The translations under genes were made by a program, and so were the position numbers. 64,000 bases of DNA, taken from contig NC_090291.1 in assembly GCF_037392515.1 (NCBI RefSeq), positions 41,595,001 to 41,659,000 of the forward strand, in the 5' to 3' direction. Each line of letters begins with the position of its first letter. Positions within the stretch are counted from its first letter, which is position 1. The stretch is from Haliotis asinina (taxonomy: Eukaryota > Mollusca > Gastropoda > Lepetellida > Haliotidae). This document shows positions 11,301-22,034 of the stretch, piece by piece. The notes under the pieces were generated by a model. It was not told where the DNA came from. It made no database searches and saw only the letters and a program-made list of their open reading frames with translations.

Positions 11301-14300
11301 GACCAGACAATCCCGTGAACATCATGAACATAGATTTACGTAACTGGAACACGATGACATGTGCCATGCCAGCGAACCTGGCCACCCCATCCTGGTAGTC
11401 TCCTCTTTCAAGCAAGGGTTAATGAAGATCAATTCTAATTCGGATGTTCACTGGTTAGTCCTGACATGAAACCAATATCTCTCGTTGTCACTAACGAATG
11501 TTCTGTTCAAGGAGCATTGTGTTACTCCGAGCTGGGGACGCTTATCCGCCTGTCTGGAGGGGAGTACGCCTACATCCGCGGCGCCCTCGGCAACATCCCC
11601 GCCTTTCTTTACTCGTGGACGTCCGTCATCGTCATCAGGACGTCGTCGCTGTCGATCATCACGTTGACGTTCGCCCAGTACGTGGAAAGTTTCTTCACCA
11701 TGTGTGGTTCACCAATTGCACCGACCAAGATCGTGGCGGCCATTGCACTTAGTAAGTTCAATGGTACCTGGTTGCAGTAAAAGGGATTGAATTTATCGAA
11801 TGGTTTTCCAAAATCTGTTTAAATAGGGATTTCGGGGTAGTTGCACACGAAAGTTACACATTTAAACAATTCCACGAAATTGAGTTTTAGGTTACGAACA
11901 CACATAAACTTAATTAATATGTTGCTAAATTTATTTGCCTTTGTCATGAAGAGGACTCTCTAAACAGAAGACAACGATTACTGCACGGCGTTCAATTCTC
12001 GTGCACAGTTCGTTTTCAGTGAAAATGTACCAATGAATATCAGTTTATAGAAAAAAGTAAACCAAATATAGCGAAATTAAAACTGCGAATCCTCATATGT
12101 TAATTGAAAATTTAAGTCTCAGAATTGTATCCAACTTAGTATAAAAGTTGTTTAACAAACACTCATAGATTCAAATCGTTATTATTCGTTTGTATTACAA
12201 GGGGGTAAGCGCAGTAGTTGGAACAGTGAAAGAAACGTACGTGCGATACGCGATGAGCAATAACTAAAACTCACCCGACTTGTTCTCGGTGTTTCATTTA
12301 ATACAAACAAACAAATAATTTCACTTTATTCGATTTACTATATTTCGAACGGGTATTGCATCTAAACCAGTAATTGTTTTTTCCCCAATGTGTGTCAAAG
12401 TAGCTTTCAGAATAACGATGTGCGTTCTGTTTATAATGGTTTAGATCAAGTCGCAGTAAACAAACGATCGACTGTCCGAGCCTTACGGTTTACCAATCAA
12501 CAGTTAATTGTGATAAATGAGTTTCGGAGGTGGGTGAAATGATATCATCCTCAGGAAGCCTGTCACTGTTCCCTGTCTTTGATGTCAACACAAGCAAACG
12601 CTCTGAGGTAGACACACATCCGAGCGATTTGATTGGTCGTGAACCTGCTACTTGTAATCTTCATTTCAGCCGGGACTATTTTTCTTTTTCATTTTTTTAG
12701 CATATGTGATTCAAACCAATCAAGGTGTTCTAACTGTGATGATTCATCTTCAGTTACTGTGGGTATAGTGAACAGCTGGAGCACCAAGTTGGCCGCCAGA
12801 GTGCAGGTCGTCTTCACAGCCGCCAAACTCATTGCTCTCGCCATCATCATTGTGGGCGGTATAGTCAAAATGGCTGAAGGTATGTAGGGGATAGATTGTG
12901 TAATTAAAGAAACATGCATGTGTGAATTACATCAACACATGTGTTCATTTGTTCATTCCAAAGACCCGAGTTTGATTCCCTCCCTCCTTTCCCCCTTCCC
13001 CCATGGGTACAATGTGTGGTCCATTTCTGGTGTACCCCGTGTCATCCCCATATCTTGTGTCCCCTGGATGATACTGCTAGAATATTGCTGGAATATTTTG
13101 GTGTAAAACTAAACTCGCTCACGCACTACGTTGACGTCACAAAGAATCACCATCTCTGACCTTATGAATTATGATTATCGATGTATTGAAATGAAAAAAA
13201 AAATCATTTTCTTAGGGTACGAAGTAAACAGAGTACACATTGAAAGTGACAAGTACAGTTTAGAATATTGAAAGGTATTGTTAAATGCCATTCTTGACGT
13301 CATAGAAATGTGTAAAACAACATAACGTGACCTTATTCCAAAACATTAATGGTAGGACTGACTACCGCCACGTGTCGTCACACCGCCATGTTCGAAATAG
13401 TCACGTGGTTAAATACCGCATTCACTGGCTGCTGGTATGGGGTCAGATACTGACCACAGGATAGTTTCTCTACGTTAACATTTGATGGCGATTTTGAAAT
13501 CCTGAAGTGGAATTTTATTCCTGGCTTTCATTATGTATTATTGTAGCAGGCATTCAATATTGTCTCCAGGCAACACCTCTGTCTTGGAGGAAGGGTTTGA
13601 GGGTTCCACAACTTCACCATCAACGATAGCGTTGGCATTTTACGGCGCATTGTGGGCATTTGACGGCTGGTAAGTTGACTGTCGCGTGACCCGTGAATAT
13701 CCGCCTTTTCATGAACCCTTGTCCACTAACGGGATTGTGTGGTCGGGCTTGCTTACACATGTCATCAGTCCCCAAATGTGTAGATAGACGCTCATGATGT
13801 TGATCACTGGATTGTCTGATCCAGACTAGATTATTTATAGACCACAGCCACAAAAGTGTACTATTGCTGAGTCCGGCGTTAAACAACATATACAAGAATA
13901 ACAATAGTTATTATATTTTATGTAACGTGTATGCGAGGAGCTACACTGAAGGCGCTATATCCTGAACACTGTGAACTGAATAAAATGTCTTCCACAGGAA
14001 CAATCTTAATTACGTCACAGAAGAACTCGAAGATCCATCCAAGTGAGTAAATTAAAATGACAACGACGATACTAGTAGGTTAATCACAGCGTAAGGGTGA
14101 GTGAGTGAGTTAAGATTTAGACTCACACTGGCAACATTACAGCCCTATCGCGACTGCGATAATAAGTACTTTAATAATACATAAAGCTTTTTCGTAAAGC
14201 CTGTCAACAAAAGACAGTAAAACAACAAGGTTATCACAGAGAAAAATATGAAACTGACCAGTAAGTATTAGAACATGTATTACAATACAAAATAAAAAAA

Positions 14301-17300
14301 CGGGATATAGGTCACGAACAACTTAAGGTAAATCACCATACTAAGTGCCATGGGGACTCACAGTATCTTTGCTATTTACATGGACCCTAGCTGGATTTAT
14401 ATCACGCCTTCCAATGTTGGTGATTGTTTGCACAATTTAGCCACACGTTAAAAGAATATATATATATATATATTACAATTGAAATCAAGGACAAGAAAAG
14501 TCCTATAAATGAAATTGAACATACCCTCTCCGGGCTAGAACGAAAGGAGGGGGATTATCCACCAGTGCTCCGTGCTTTCCAAAGCAGTTCTATCTCAAAC
14601 AATCATGTATTTGATCACCGTTATCATACTACATCCTGTTGCAGCCACGTTTGTTGCATAGAATATTTATCAGCGAAATTTTCTTGTTTGCTTCTATCAT
14701 TTTTGAGTGCTTGGGAGTATATTCTAGTCGTGCAATTGTTTTCCCATTCCTTCAACTATGTTCTCGTTGCTTCGAAACTTTTTTTCCTCATTTTACAATT
14801 TTCTTGTGATTTCGAGTTTTTCATCGGTCCTTAAATTCATTCACGTTGCTTCGAGTAATTCTTGTTACTTTACGTTTCTTTTAAAAGGCTCTGTTTACTT
14901 CAAATATTTCGAAAGTTTTGAAAGAAACATGCAGCAACAAGGAAATACGGTGGCAAGAATTTATCGAAACGACGAAAAGCCAGATAAGGAAGAACTGCAA
15001 GATGCATCTCCCGAATAAAGAAGATGTTCATCCATAAATATTCAACTCCAAGAAGTTATTGGGAAAAAATACGAAAATACCCGAAGCAACGAGAAAGTAC
15101 TTGAGGCAACAAGAAAAATAATTCTTTGCGAGAAATCGTAACAAAAGGTGGCGTTGGTATTATTCTATAAGAAACAGCGTTATCTACCTACAGAAATCTG
15201 CCTCGTGCTAATATTCTCGGCGTCCTTCTCGTCACCATTGTCTACGTCTTGACCAACATCTCCTACCTCACCGTGATGACTACACAGGAGCTGCTAGACT
15301 CCAATGCAGTGGCCGTGGTGAGTTGCCATCTTGTCGACTATAACGATGAGAACAGAACAGGATTTCACTCTCTTTCACCCGAGAATTTCACTTGAGAAAT
15401 GGATGCATCAATATGAGGACTTTTAAGAAGTCATACATGACATGACGTTTACAAATTGTAAACTGACCTACAAAAGAAAGTACAACTAGTATTAGGAGTA
15501 TTAGAATCATTTAAAAAGAAAAGTCAAAAATTATAAGATGACCACTTATGGCCAGGAAGTGACTAATGCCAAGCTAGTGTGGTAAATACTGGACAAGAGC
15601 ACAATGATGGCTGCCAGTGGAGCAGGTTACCAGAGTAGCTATTGTTGAAAACTGGTTGCCATAACTACCTTTGGTATATCCTGCTTCATTTTAAATGATA
15701 CTGATATCCTGTTGTAGACATGGGGGGACCGTGTTCTAAGAGCTGCCGCCATCATTATGCCTCTGTCTGTCATGGTGTCGACGTTCGGGGCTGCCAATGG
15801 AACAGCCTTCAGTGGAGGAAGGTCAGTGCTGGCACGAAAGTATACTGAACGGCAAAAGAGACACAACTCTGGCTTTTTGTCAAGTTTTAAAATAGACAAT
15901 AGAGTTAAATATAAATATGAACGATTACCCTTTTGTTTCTAAACTAGCGTTTCTTTTGCAGTTCAGCATATACATAACGGTTCATTAAACTGACTAACTG
16001 TGATACGCTAGCACGCGTGTCCAAAGAGGTGTTAGCCCCTTTCAGTGACTATCCGTGGGAGGGAAATGCAGTATCTGATATCAAAGACACGACGTCTTTA
16101 CGGAAAGTCATGAAGGCAATAGTTGACATCTGACCCATGATCTATACAGTTGAAGCTGTCAAAACCGGCACCTGTCCAATCCGGCAAGGTGTCAATACGA
16201 GCATAAAACCTCAGTCCCTTCTGTGGCTTGAACATTTATCATCAGCTCCACAATCCGGCTCGTTCACTAAACTGGATTATTTCTTCAGTCCCGATGAGTG
16301 CCGGTTTCCGAGCTTCCACTGTATTTGTATTAGCTCCATACCTGTAGGTTTACGATAAAATCAAGATCTTTTTCGACCATCTTGTATCACGGACTGGGCG
16401 TATATGTATGAGGTTTATGATAGAGTCAAGATCTCCTTGACCACCCTGTAACACGGATTGGGCGTATATGTATGATGACTGGCCCCAATCCCACTTGTCC
16501 TTATTTTCAGAGTTGTGTATGCCTCTGCCAGGGACAACAACCTACCTGAGATATTGTCCTACATCCAAGTCAAGCAGTTAACTCCCCTTCCCTCCATGCT
16601 GTTCACGGTAAGTGTTCCCAGGCCTTGTTCTCCGTCCTTCACATGGTGTTCACTGTCACCCTTTGTTGTATCTGTAGCTGTAGCGGTGATACGATTGGTG
16701 AGTGAGTGAGTACGAGTATAGGGTATTACGCCACTTTCAGCAAGATTTCAGTTTTATCACGGTGGAGGATATCAGAAATGGGCTCCACACATTGTGTCCT
16801 TCACATGGTGTTCACTGTCACCCTTTGTTGTATCTGTAGCTGTAGCGGTGATACGATTGGTGAGTGAGTGAGTACGAGTATGGGGGAAGATTTCAGTTTT
16901 ATCACGGTGGAGGATATCAGAAATGGGCTCCACACATTGTGTCCCGAGTCTTTCAAACCAGAAGGCTGCCCTACGACCCGTGCTATGATTATGACCACTT
17001 TAACATCATCGTGTCGTGAGGTCGTTTTACCAAAAAACATTGTATTTGGTGCTTCGGAAAATAGATTCTTGGTGGCATGCAGAACCAATACATAACTGTA
17101 GTTGCGAAACTCAGCGATATATTTTTCGTCCAGACTAAATTTGTCTTAATTGTTTTGGCAAATAGTGAGTAAATAAGCAATTTGTAAAGTCACTATTGAA
17201 GTCATCTTAATTATTAGCAATAATTGTAAACAGATTCATTGGATCATCAGGTTATACATTTGCATACACAAATGATGTGAGTTCGTTTAATGTTCTAGAG

Positions 17301-19818
17301 ATTTTGAGATTTATATGATTTATTTTCATGTACTGAAGTAGTAGTATGGTACGAGAACAGGTTCTTATCAAAGGCTTAATTTTTCAAATTTATAAGAATC
17401 TCATTTTCGCAAGGGCAAAGCAAAACATGCAAATTGAAGCAAAACAGAAACAAGCAATAGCTTGAAGTATTGAAGTTACTTGTTGACCTCCAAATGACCT
17501 CGCTTGATATACTGGAAATAATCGCTGTATTTTACCTAGATCTTCATCGCCCTCCTCATGATTATCCCCGGCGACATCAGCGGCCTCATTGACTTCTTCA
17601 GCTTCACCGCCTGGATGTTCTACGGCATGACCTTCCTCTCCCTCATCGTCCTCAGGTTCAAGATGAAAGATGCTGAACGGCCATACAAGGTGATGGTTTT
17701 CTGAGACTTGTGAATCTCTTTTTACCTCACTTCACTGAACCGTTATGGAGACTAGAGACAGCTACCATGGCCTTGTTAATACCGTAGAAGGTCATATCAT
17801 ATAGTTTGGATAAGTAAAATACCTGATAAGTAAACCATCTGGGCGAGTCTCTTGAGATTTTACTTTTCAGGTTCCCACTGTATTTAATGTAACCATTGCT
17901 TCGCCTGTTAAACTCACTGAAAGTATTCAGGACCGTATCCTATTGCTGGTGTAAGAAATCCCCTCAGAACCAGCAAAATATAACACTGAGAAGTCTGATA
18001 TTTTCAATGATACATTATATTGAGCAAACAAAGGCAAGCATATACAGATTCACAAGATAGGTTTCATGTACAATACAACTGAGACACGGGTCACACATAT
18101 AATGTCAACTCACAAGTCTTGATGTTAGAGTGAGAAACAGTTATGTCGAATGTAACACAGCGAGCGGTCAGGCAGTGGTTATGTAGGTCAAGCATTGAAG
18201 GAGAGGCAGAGTTATGAACCACAGTTAATCTGTGTGTATCCGTGTCGACAACACGGCATCTAGCCTTTATATATACAGTCAGCATTTCGAGCACATCAAC
18301 GTAGAATGCTCTAGAACAGTAGTGGTCTCCCGGAAGTAAACAATTTATCAAGGGAGGCAACTCTGGAGCACTTCCTTATAGCCTGCTGGCAAAACACTCC
18401 GATCGTTTCTTATACGCAATCTGACCCACAATGATTATCGTTCAAAACTTTAAACATTGTGACCCAATAACAATCATTACTTAATTAATGATACAATTTA
18501 TAGAAAATACACTCTCGTAACATTGTACCAATGTGTGGAATCAAACCCAGGTCTTCGGCGTGACGAGCGAACACTTTAACCACTAGGCTACCCCAGAGCT
18601 TCTGGGATGATGAGGTCATGTTCATGAAACATCTGGAATGGCAATGGTGGTTTTGGCAGAGATTTCTGTTGAATACAGAAAGGACTTTGACATTCAGGGG
18701 ATGGATTCCAATCTACTGGATGTGTTCTGCTGCATCTACATCTTTCTCATAAGGTGTTTATCATCCCCATTACTTGTATATTGGAAAATCACAAAAGTTG
18801 GTTATGCAAGAAGAATAACCAGCCCCTTCAATTCCTTTCATAAATTCCCTGTACGTAATTCTACAAGAGGTGTAAACACTGGCTAATTTGCTGCTTCTGT
18901 TGGAAGTTCCTATACGTATGAAGGTGAGTAAACATTTGGAACAGACCAGTTGGACGTAAGGGAACCTGTTGTACCTGTTGTAGTCTCTGTGTTTCAGGTT
19001 CCAATCCCAATCCCAATCATCATGCTGCTGATTTCTTTGTACCTAATCATCGCTCCAATTGTGGAGGATCCAAGGATTGAGTTCCTGTACGCCTTCCTCT
19101 TTGTAATCGGAGGTCTTATCTTCTACGTTCCTCTTGTACATTTCAACTTGAAAGTTCCAGGTTTTGGTAAGTCGAGTTTTGATATATACCAGTCTTCTCT
19201 TCTATACCCCACTTGTACAGTTAAACTTAAAGGCTCCAACTTTTAGTAAGTCGGGTTTTGATACATACTAGTCTCATGTGCTACGTCACATTCCTACAGT
19301 TTCAACTTAAAGGTTTCTGTATTTGGAAAGTTGGGTTTTGATATATTCTATTCTCATCTTCAACTGAGAGGATTCAGGTTTTGGTAATTCAAGTGATGGT
19401 ATATGTTGACCTCATCACCTCCAGCATATGTTCCGATTTTAACGAATTTATGTCACCAGAAAACTGGGGGACGTCAGAAATGGGTTTCACACGTTGTACC
19501 CATGTGGGGAATGGAACCACACCCGTACTTTTGAGAAAGAATCGGATCTTGTGATGCTAACTATATCTGTGTCATCACTGTTAAACATTGGCGCATAAAG
19601 ACATTCTCTTGACAATAAGAATCGTACGATCGCCTCAGAGTTCCGTAGTGTCTTCTGGATGTGGAATTTTTTCTTCCATTATTAATCAAATGAGCAGTAT
19701 ACGCCAACACGAAAAATGTCATAACCATTCATTCGTATTTTCTCTTCCAGATAAAATAACGGAGTGGTGTCAGTTGGATTTAGAGATTGTCCCATCAAGC
19801 GTGGAGCCTGATTCATAA
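8204..19818 (+). CDS. SLC7A9-like: SLC7 amino-acid transporter light chain (b(0,+)AT1-like), 12 visible exons
   Basis: Exons: 8204-8374, 10408-10509, 11512-11751, 12754-12879, 13570-13669, 13998-14042, 15194-15317, 15718-15821, 16511-16607, 17540-17689, 18998-19166, 19751-19818; all GT-AG with consistent phases. They encode 498 residues; human b(0,+)AT has 487. The protein is a 12-helix LeuT-fold exchanger of the plasma membrane; family members pair with a single-pass heavy chain (rBAT or 4F2hc) and swap cationic or neutral amino acids. Seen: GSGIF substrate-binding motif after [46 protein letters not shown] and PGDISGLI. These last blocks fit b(0,+)AT better than LAT1 or xCT. The cysteine in FFTMCGSP lies in the loop that holds the interchain disulfide cysteine of the family. 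No ATG opens the first exon: an acceptor precedes 8,204 and the frame is phase 1, so a 5' exon is missing; Met at 8,317 is an alternative start. Orthology to SLC7A9 itself is inferred. Confidence 0.93.
8478..8523 (+). repeat. GTGA/GTGC microsatellite, left flank of transposon
   Basis: GTGAGTGCGTGCGTGAGTG run. Similar (GTGA)n continues at 10,041-10,096 on the other side of the inserted transposon, so the element appears to have landed in a GTGA array. Confidence 0.8.
8527..10038 (-). mobile_element. DDE DNA transposon with long terminal inverted repeats, deletion derivative
   Basis: The ends are inverted copies for at least 130 bp: left CTTGAGTTAGAAACGGACCG, right CGGTCCGTTTCTGACTCAA, both continuing through GAATTGCAAATT and the segment GGTATTAGTAAATGATAA. 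Minus-strand frames hold transposase pieces: [12 protein letters not shown] (first catalytic Asp block) and [16 protein letters not shown] (third acidic block), typical of the IS630/Tc1/mariner superfamily. The stretch between KPGSSKSRK and GDMTSWLDK looks too short and lacks the second catalytic block, and stops and frameshifts interrupt the rest. It is therefore not autonomous. It lies in the intron between SLC7A exons at 8,204 and 10,408. Confidence 0.75.
10041..10096 (+). repeat. GTGA microsatellite, right flank of transposon
   Basis: GTGAGTGAGTGAGTGGGTGG run directly after the right terminal repeat. Confidence 0.85.
10408..10509 (+). CDS. SLC7A9-like: SLC7A exon: rest of TM1 and TM2
   Basis: Acceptor TTTTTCAG, donor GTAGGT. 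Encodes [18 protein letters not shown] and then a hydrophobic helix ending IALMG; phase 1 at both ends. Confidence 0.93.
11145..11420 (-). repeat. SINE, family 1
   Basis: Plus strand shows CCGCCGCATTCATCACTGTTCCAGC, then TAAATAATCGAGTCTGGACC and onward to a truncated head. Lies in the SLC7A intron before 11,512. Confidence 0.75.
11512..11751 (+). CDS. SLC7A9-like: SLC7A exon: TM3 and extracellular cysteine loop
   Basis: Acceptor TGTTCAAG, donor GTAAGT. Encodes [20 protein letters not shown], further helices and the FFTMCGSP loop. By eye its cysteine is one position off the human b(0,+)AT Cys144, within alignment error. It is the probable heavy-chain disulfide site. Confidence 0.93.
12754..12879 (+). 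CDS. SLC7A9-like: SLC7A exon: NSWSTKLA to FTAAKL helix
   Basis: Acceptor CATCTTCAG, donor GTATGT. Encodes [20 protein letters not shown] and the following hydrophobic helix. Length fits the human family member without gaps. Confidence 0.92.
12955..13128 (+). repeat. tRNA-derived SINE, family 2
   Basis: Shows AAGACCCGAGTTTGATTCCC, CCATTTCTGGTGTACCCC and tail GCTGGAATATTTTGGTGTAA then CTCGCTCACGCAC. A C/T-rich patch sits inside. Intronic. Confidence 0.75.
13570..13669 (+). CDS. SLC7A9-like: SLC7A exon: extracellular loop and [13 protein letters not shown]
   Basis: Acceptor TGTCTCCAG, donor GTAAGT. Encodes the EEGFEGSTT loop and the helix ending WAFDGW; leaves phase 2. Confidence 0.92.
13725..13905 (+). 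repeat. SINE fragment, family 1
   Basis: Contains ACACATGTCATCAGTCCCC, GTTGATCACTGGATTGTCTG and a tail TATTGCTGAGTCCGGCGTTA. Its head is missing. Intronic. Confidence 0.8.
13998..14042 (+). CDS. SLC7A9-like: SLC7A 45-bp microexon
   Basis: Acceptor CTTCCACAG, donor GTGAGT. Fifteen codons encode [14 protein letters not shown], continuing WAFDGW of the previous exon and leading into NLPRA of the next. The phases match on both sides, which makes this tiny exon secure. Confidence 0.92.
14640..15150. repeat. Degenerate inverted array of GTTGCTTCGAG motifs
   Basis: GTTGCTTCGA/G-like motifs lie on the plus strand near 14,762 and 14,843 and on the minus strand near 14,930, 15,091 and 15,110. Related T-rich units lie between them. 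The arrangement is a diverged foldback in the intron before 15,194. Confidence 0.45.
15194..15317 (+). CDS. SLC7A9-like: SLC7A exon: NLPRA helix to NAVAV
   Basis: Acceptor CTACCTACAG, donor GTGAGT. Encodes [19 protein letters not shown], then [20 protein letters not shown]; ends in phase 0. Confidence 0.92.
15718..15821 (+). CDS. SLC7A9-like: SLC7A exon: TWGDRV to [11 protein letters not shown]
   Basis: Acceptor CTGTTGTAG, donor GTCAGT. The GAANGT block matches human b(0,+)AT, where LAT1 has GSVNGS. Confidence 0.92.
16511..16607 (+). CDS. SLC7A9-like: SLC7A exon: [16 protein letters not shown]
   Basis: Acceptor TTATTTTCAG, donor GTAAGT. Encodes the cytoplasmic loop and [10 protein letters not shown] of the next helix. 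Confidence 0.92.
16639..16944 (+). repeat. Recent 162-bp tandem duplication containing SINE tail
   Basis: The block from TCACATGGTGTTCACTGTCA to CTCCACACATTGTGTCC occurs twice, at 16,639 and 16,801. The copies are almost identical except for a small internal deletion in the second. Each carries GTGAGTGAGTGAGTACGAG and a family 2 SINE body. The array starts about 30 bp after the exon donor at 16,608. Confidence 0.9.
17540..17689 (+). CDS. SLC7A9-like: SLC7A exon: PGDISGLI and [10 protein letters not shown]
   Basis: Acceptor TTTTACCTAG, donor GTGATG. Fifty codons in phase 0 at both ends. PGDI and FSFTAW are b(0,+)AT-type blocks. Confidence 0.93.
18525..18598 (-). repeat. tRNA-derived SINE head, family 2
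   Basis: Plus strand CCAATGTGTGGAATCAAACC, GGCGTGACGAGCGAACAC and CCACTAGGCTACCCCAG are the reverse of the tRNA-like head. Intronic. Confidence 0.8.
18998..19166 (+). CDS. SLC7A9-like: SLC7A exon: [11 protein letters not shown] to FNLKVPGF
   Basis: Acceptor GTGTTTCAG, donor GTAAGT. Encodes the last two membrane helices. Its 3' end is tandemly repeated in the downstream intron. Confidence 0.92.
19142..19420 (+). repeat. Tandem repeat of exon 11 end plus splice donor
   Basis: About 79-bp units start at 19,142, 19,221, 19,301 and 19,359 (last one shorter). Each contains a copy of TTCAACTTGAAAGTTCCAGG, TTTTGGTAAGTC and GGGTTTTGATATAT. The first is the real exon end and donor. The second keeps a GTAAGTC donor, the third has GAAAGTT in its place and the fourth GTAATTC. 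Confidence 0.8.
19751..19818 (+). CDS. SLC7A9-like: SLC7A terminal exon
   Basis: Acceptor CTCTTCCAG. Encodes [20 protein letters not shown] and two more residues to a TAA. It aligns with the C-terminal tail of human b(0,+)AT (KPITMHLQMLMEVVP). Confidence 0.88.
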
Positions 19819-21252
19819 GACGCCAACATGTTCCTTGGAGTTGACTCCAGTCTGTGATAAAAACCCGTGCAGTTGTTACCAGCTGTAGATACAGGCATGT
19901 GCCCTGAACATCTTGAATTACATAACAGTCATTGTTAAACAGAATAATCAACTGATGAGTGGTCAAGGACTCTCTTTTAAGAAAGAGATTTATTATGGCC
20001 AAGAGGATATTCATCATATACAGCCGTCCAATTACCAAGATTTCTGAAATTTTCAGAAAAAGTGAAGTTTTGAAATTATAGAAACATTTGATGTAAGCCT
20101 TAGGTAAGGATAACATAAGTATTTTCTTTCCTTCTTTCTCTCTTTTCTAAAGCTTGTTCTAATATTTGAGTATCACCAAATGTACTGATTTTATGCAGAT
20201 GTAAATATGAGCCGTACTAAACTCCTAAACTTCAATTTCATACATAGCTAGGTAATTTGTCATGGCAAAGTCTAAGAATGAAGAAAACGTATTTGTCAAT
20301 CACTCCGAACATTTCTAGCACATGCATTTTTAATGTCTATATTCACTGACTTTACCTTTCTGCTTGTCAAGAGGTGCAAATATTTACACATGAATATTCT
20401 GCGAGTGGTTCCACATTTATTTCCAGTCTGACCGTTCAGTCAAACTGTATGTGCATCTCGTGACTTTGTATATATACCACAAACATATGCTGAACAACAC
20501 TCGAATTTTCATGCGACTGTAAGTCTCTGTCATGCCACTGATAATTATTGCCATGTGCATCAACATAGCCTCAGTAAACTCGGTGCACCTAATGGTAGCA
20601 AGAGTTGCACACTCCCTAGGGAGTTGAGATTGATAATACGATGTGACGCTGAGACGGACATCCAATGATACAGGGAAACAGCTACCAGCGCCTTATGCAA
20701 GGTATAGTTGCATGGATATGTGCGCTATACAAATGTTCTATAATAATACCATCATGTGTTTTTAAGCTCTTTTGTAGAACATAGACGCAATTATTTATAC
20801 AGATAGCTTTCCTTTTCACCCCTTGTTTTAAAAAAAGTATTGTATAACAATACGCAGCTATCCACAAAATCCATGTTTTTTTTTAGAAACATCAGATTGA
20901 AGTAGGAATTTGAGAACAATGAAGGGGTCAATGTTCAAATATTCCTTCATCTGGCCCCTTGGTAACAATATATGGTAAAACTGTCAAAAGATTATTTCGC
21001 TTATTACTGTAGGATGTACGTAAATAAATGCAAAACCGCATCTGATACATAACCGCATCGAATGTTTGGTTCCACTGGGAACGGTACTGCATCGGCTACG
21101 TTTCCTTTTAAGGGAGATTTCATTCACATGAAAGAGCCTATTACCATCACTGTATCCTAGACGCATCTCGTTTGTATAATAAAACATTTCATATTCAGAT
21201 TGTGCCATTATTCTATCAGTGTTGTAGATTAGAACTGTGAATTATGAGTGAT
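19819..21252. other. 3' flank of SLC7A, intergenic
   Basis: No gene is recognised. The first AATAAA on the plus strand is at 21,023, far from the stop codon. A nearer non-canonical poly(A) signal cannot be excluded. Confidence 0.4.
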
Positions 21253-21493
21253 TGGGTGAGTTTAGTTTTTCGCCGCACTCAGCAATATTCCAGCTAGATA
21301 TGGCGGTGGTCTGTAAATAATCGCGTATGGACCAGACAGTCCAACAGCATGAGCGTCGATCTGCGCAATTGAGAACAGGTGACACGTGCCAACCAAGTCA
21401 GCGAGCCTGACCACCCGATCCCAGAGTCGCCTTTCATGGCAAGCACGGGTTGCTAAAGGCCTATTCTACTCATGACCTTCACGGGTCCTGTGA
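21253..21493 (-). repeat. SINE, family 1, near full length
   Basis: Plus strand runs from GAGTTTAGTTTTTCGCCGC through TAAATAATCGCGTATGGACC to GACCTTCACGGGTCC, the complete reverse of family 1. Confidence 0.9.
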
Positions 21494-21984
21494 ATAATGA
21501 ATTATTAAAGGTGATCAGTTTTTACTCGATACCTTATCTTATAGATTGACTGAGTAAAGCTTTACGTTAAGCAATATTTCAGCAATTTCAGTGCTGGAGA
21601 TCGCAGAAATAAGGTGATTTATAATCCTATGATGAAACAAAACATATTGCTTTATGAGCAGTAACATGGACCATTTATCAGTCGCCCGTTAGAAACATGG
21701 CTATGATCAGTTTCAAAGATGGAGTTTAAAGCTTGTAAGACTCTAATCAGAATACAGTCCTGAAATGTACACTGTCATACAATGACCAGGTTCTATAACC
21801 AGGCTGAACTCTTTGACGAGTAATTATCATTGTGCTAGTTACTGATACTGATTTGTGTGTTTTAATCACAACGCATTGCACAAAGTATTCCTAAACATTG
21901 ATTATTAAATATCGAAGATTACCAGATCGTCCACAAAACGAGCCTTCACCTGCAATCTGAATCAACATCATGATCACATAACCG
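21494..21984. other. Intergenic DNA, nothing recognised
   Basis: No gene, repeat family or RNA seen. Confidence 0.4.
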
Positions 21985-22034
21985 ATGAAGGTCAGTGGAT
22001 AACCTATTGGTTAAAGCGTTCGCTCGTCACGCCG
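21985..22034 (+). repeat. tRNA-derived SINE head fragment, family 2
   Basis: GGATAACCTATTGGTTAAAG and GTTCGCTCGTCACGCCGAAA, broken off directly at the start of a LINE fragment. Confidence 0.7.
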
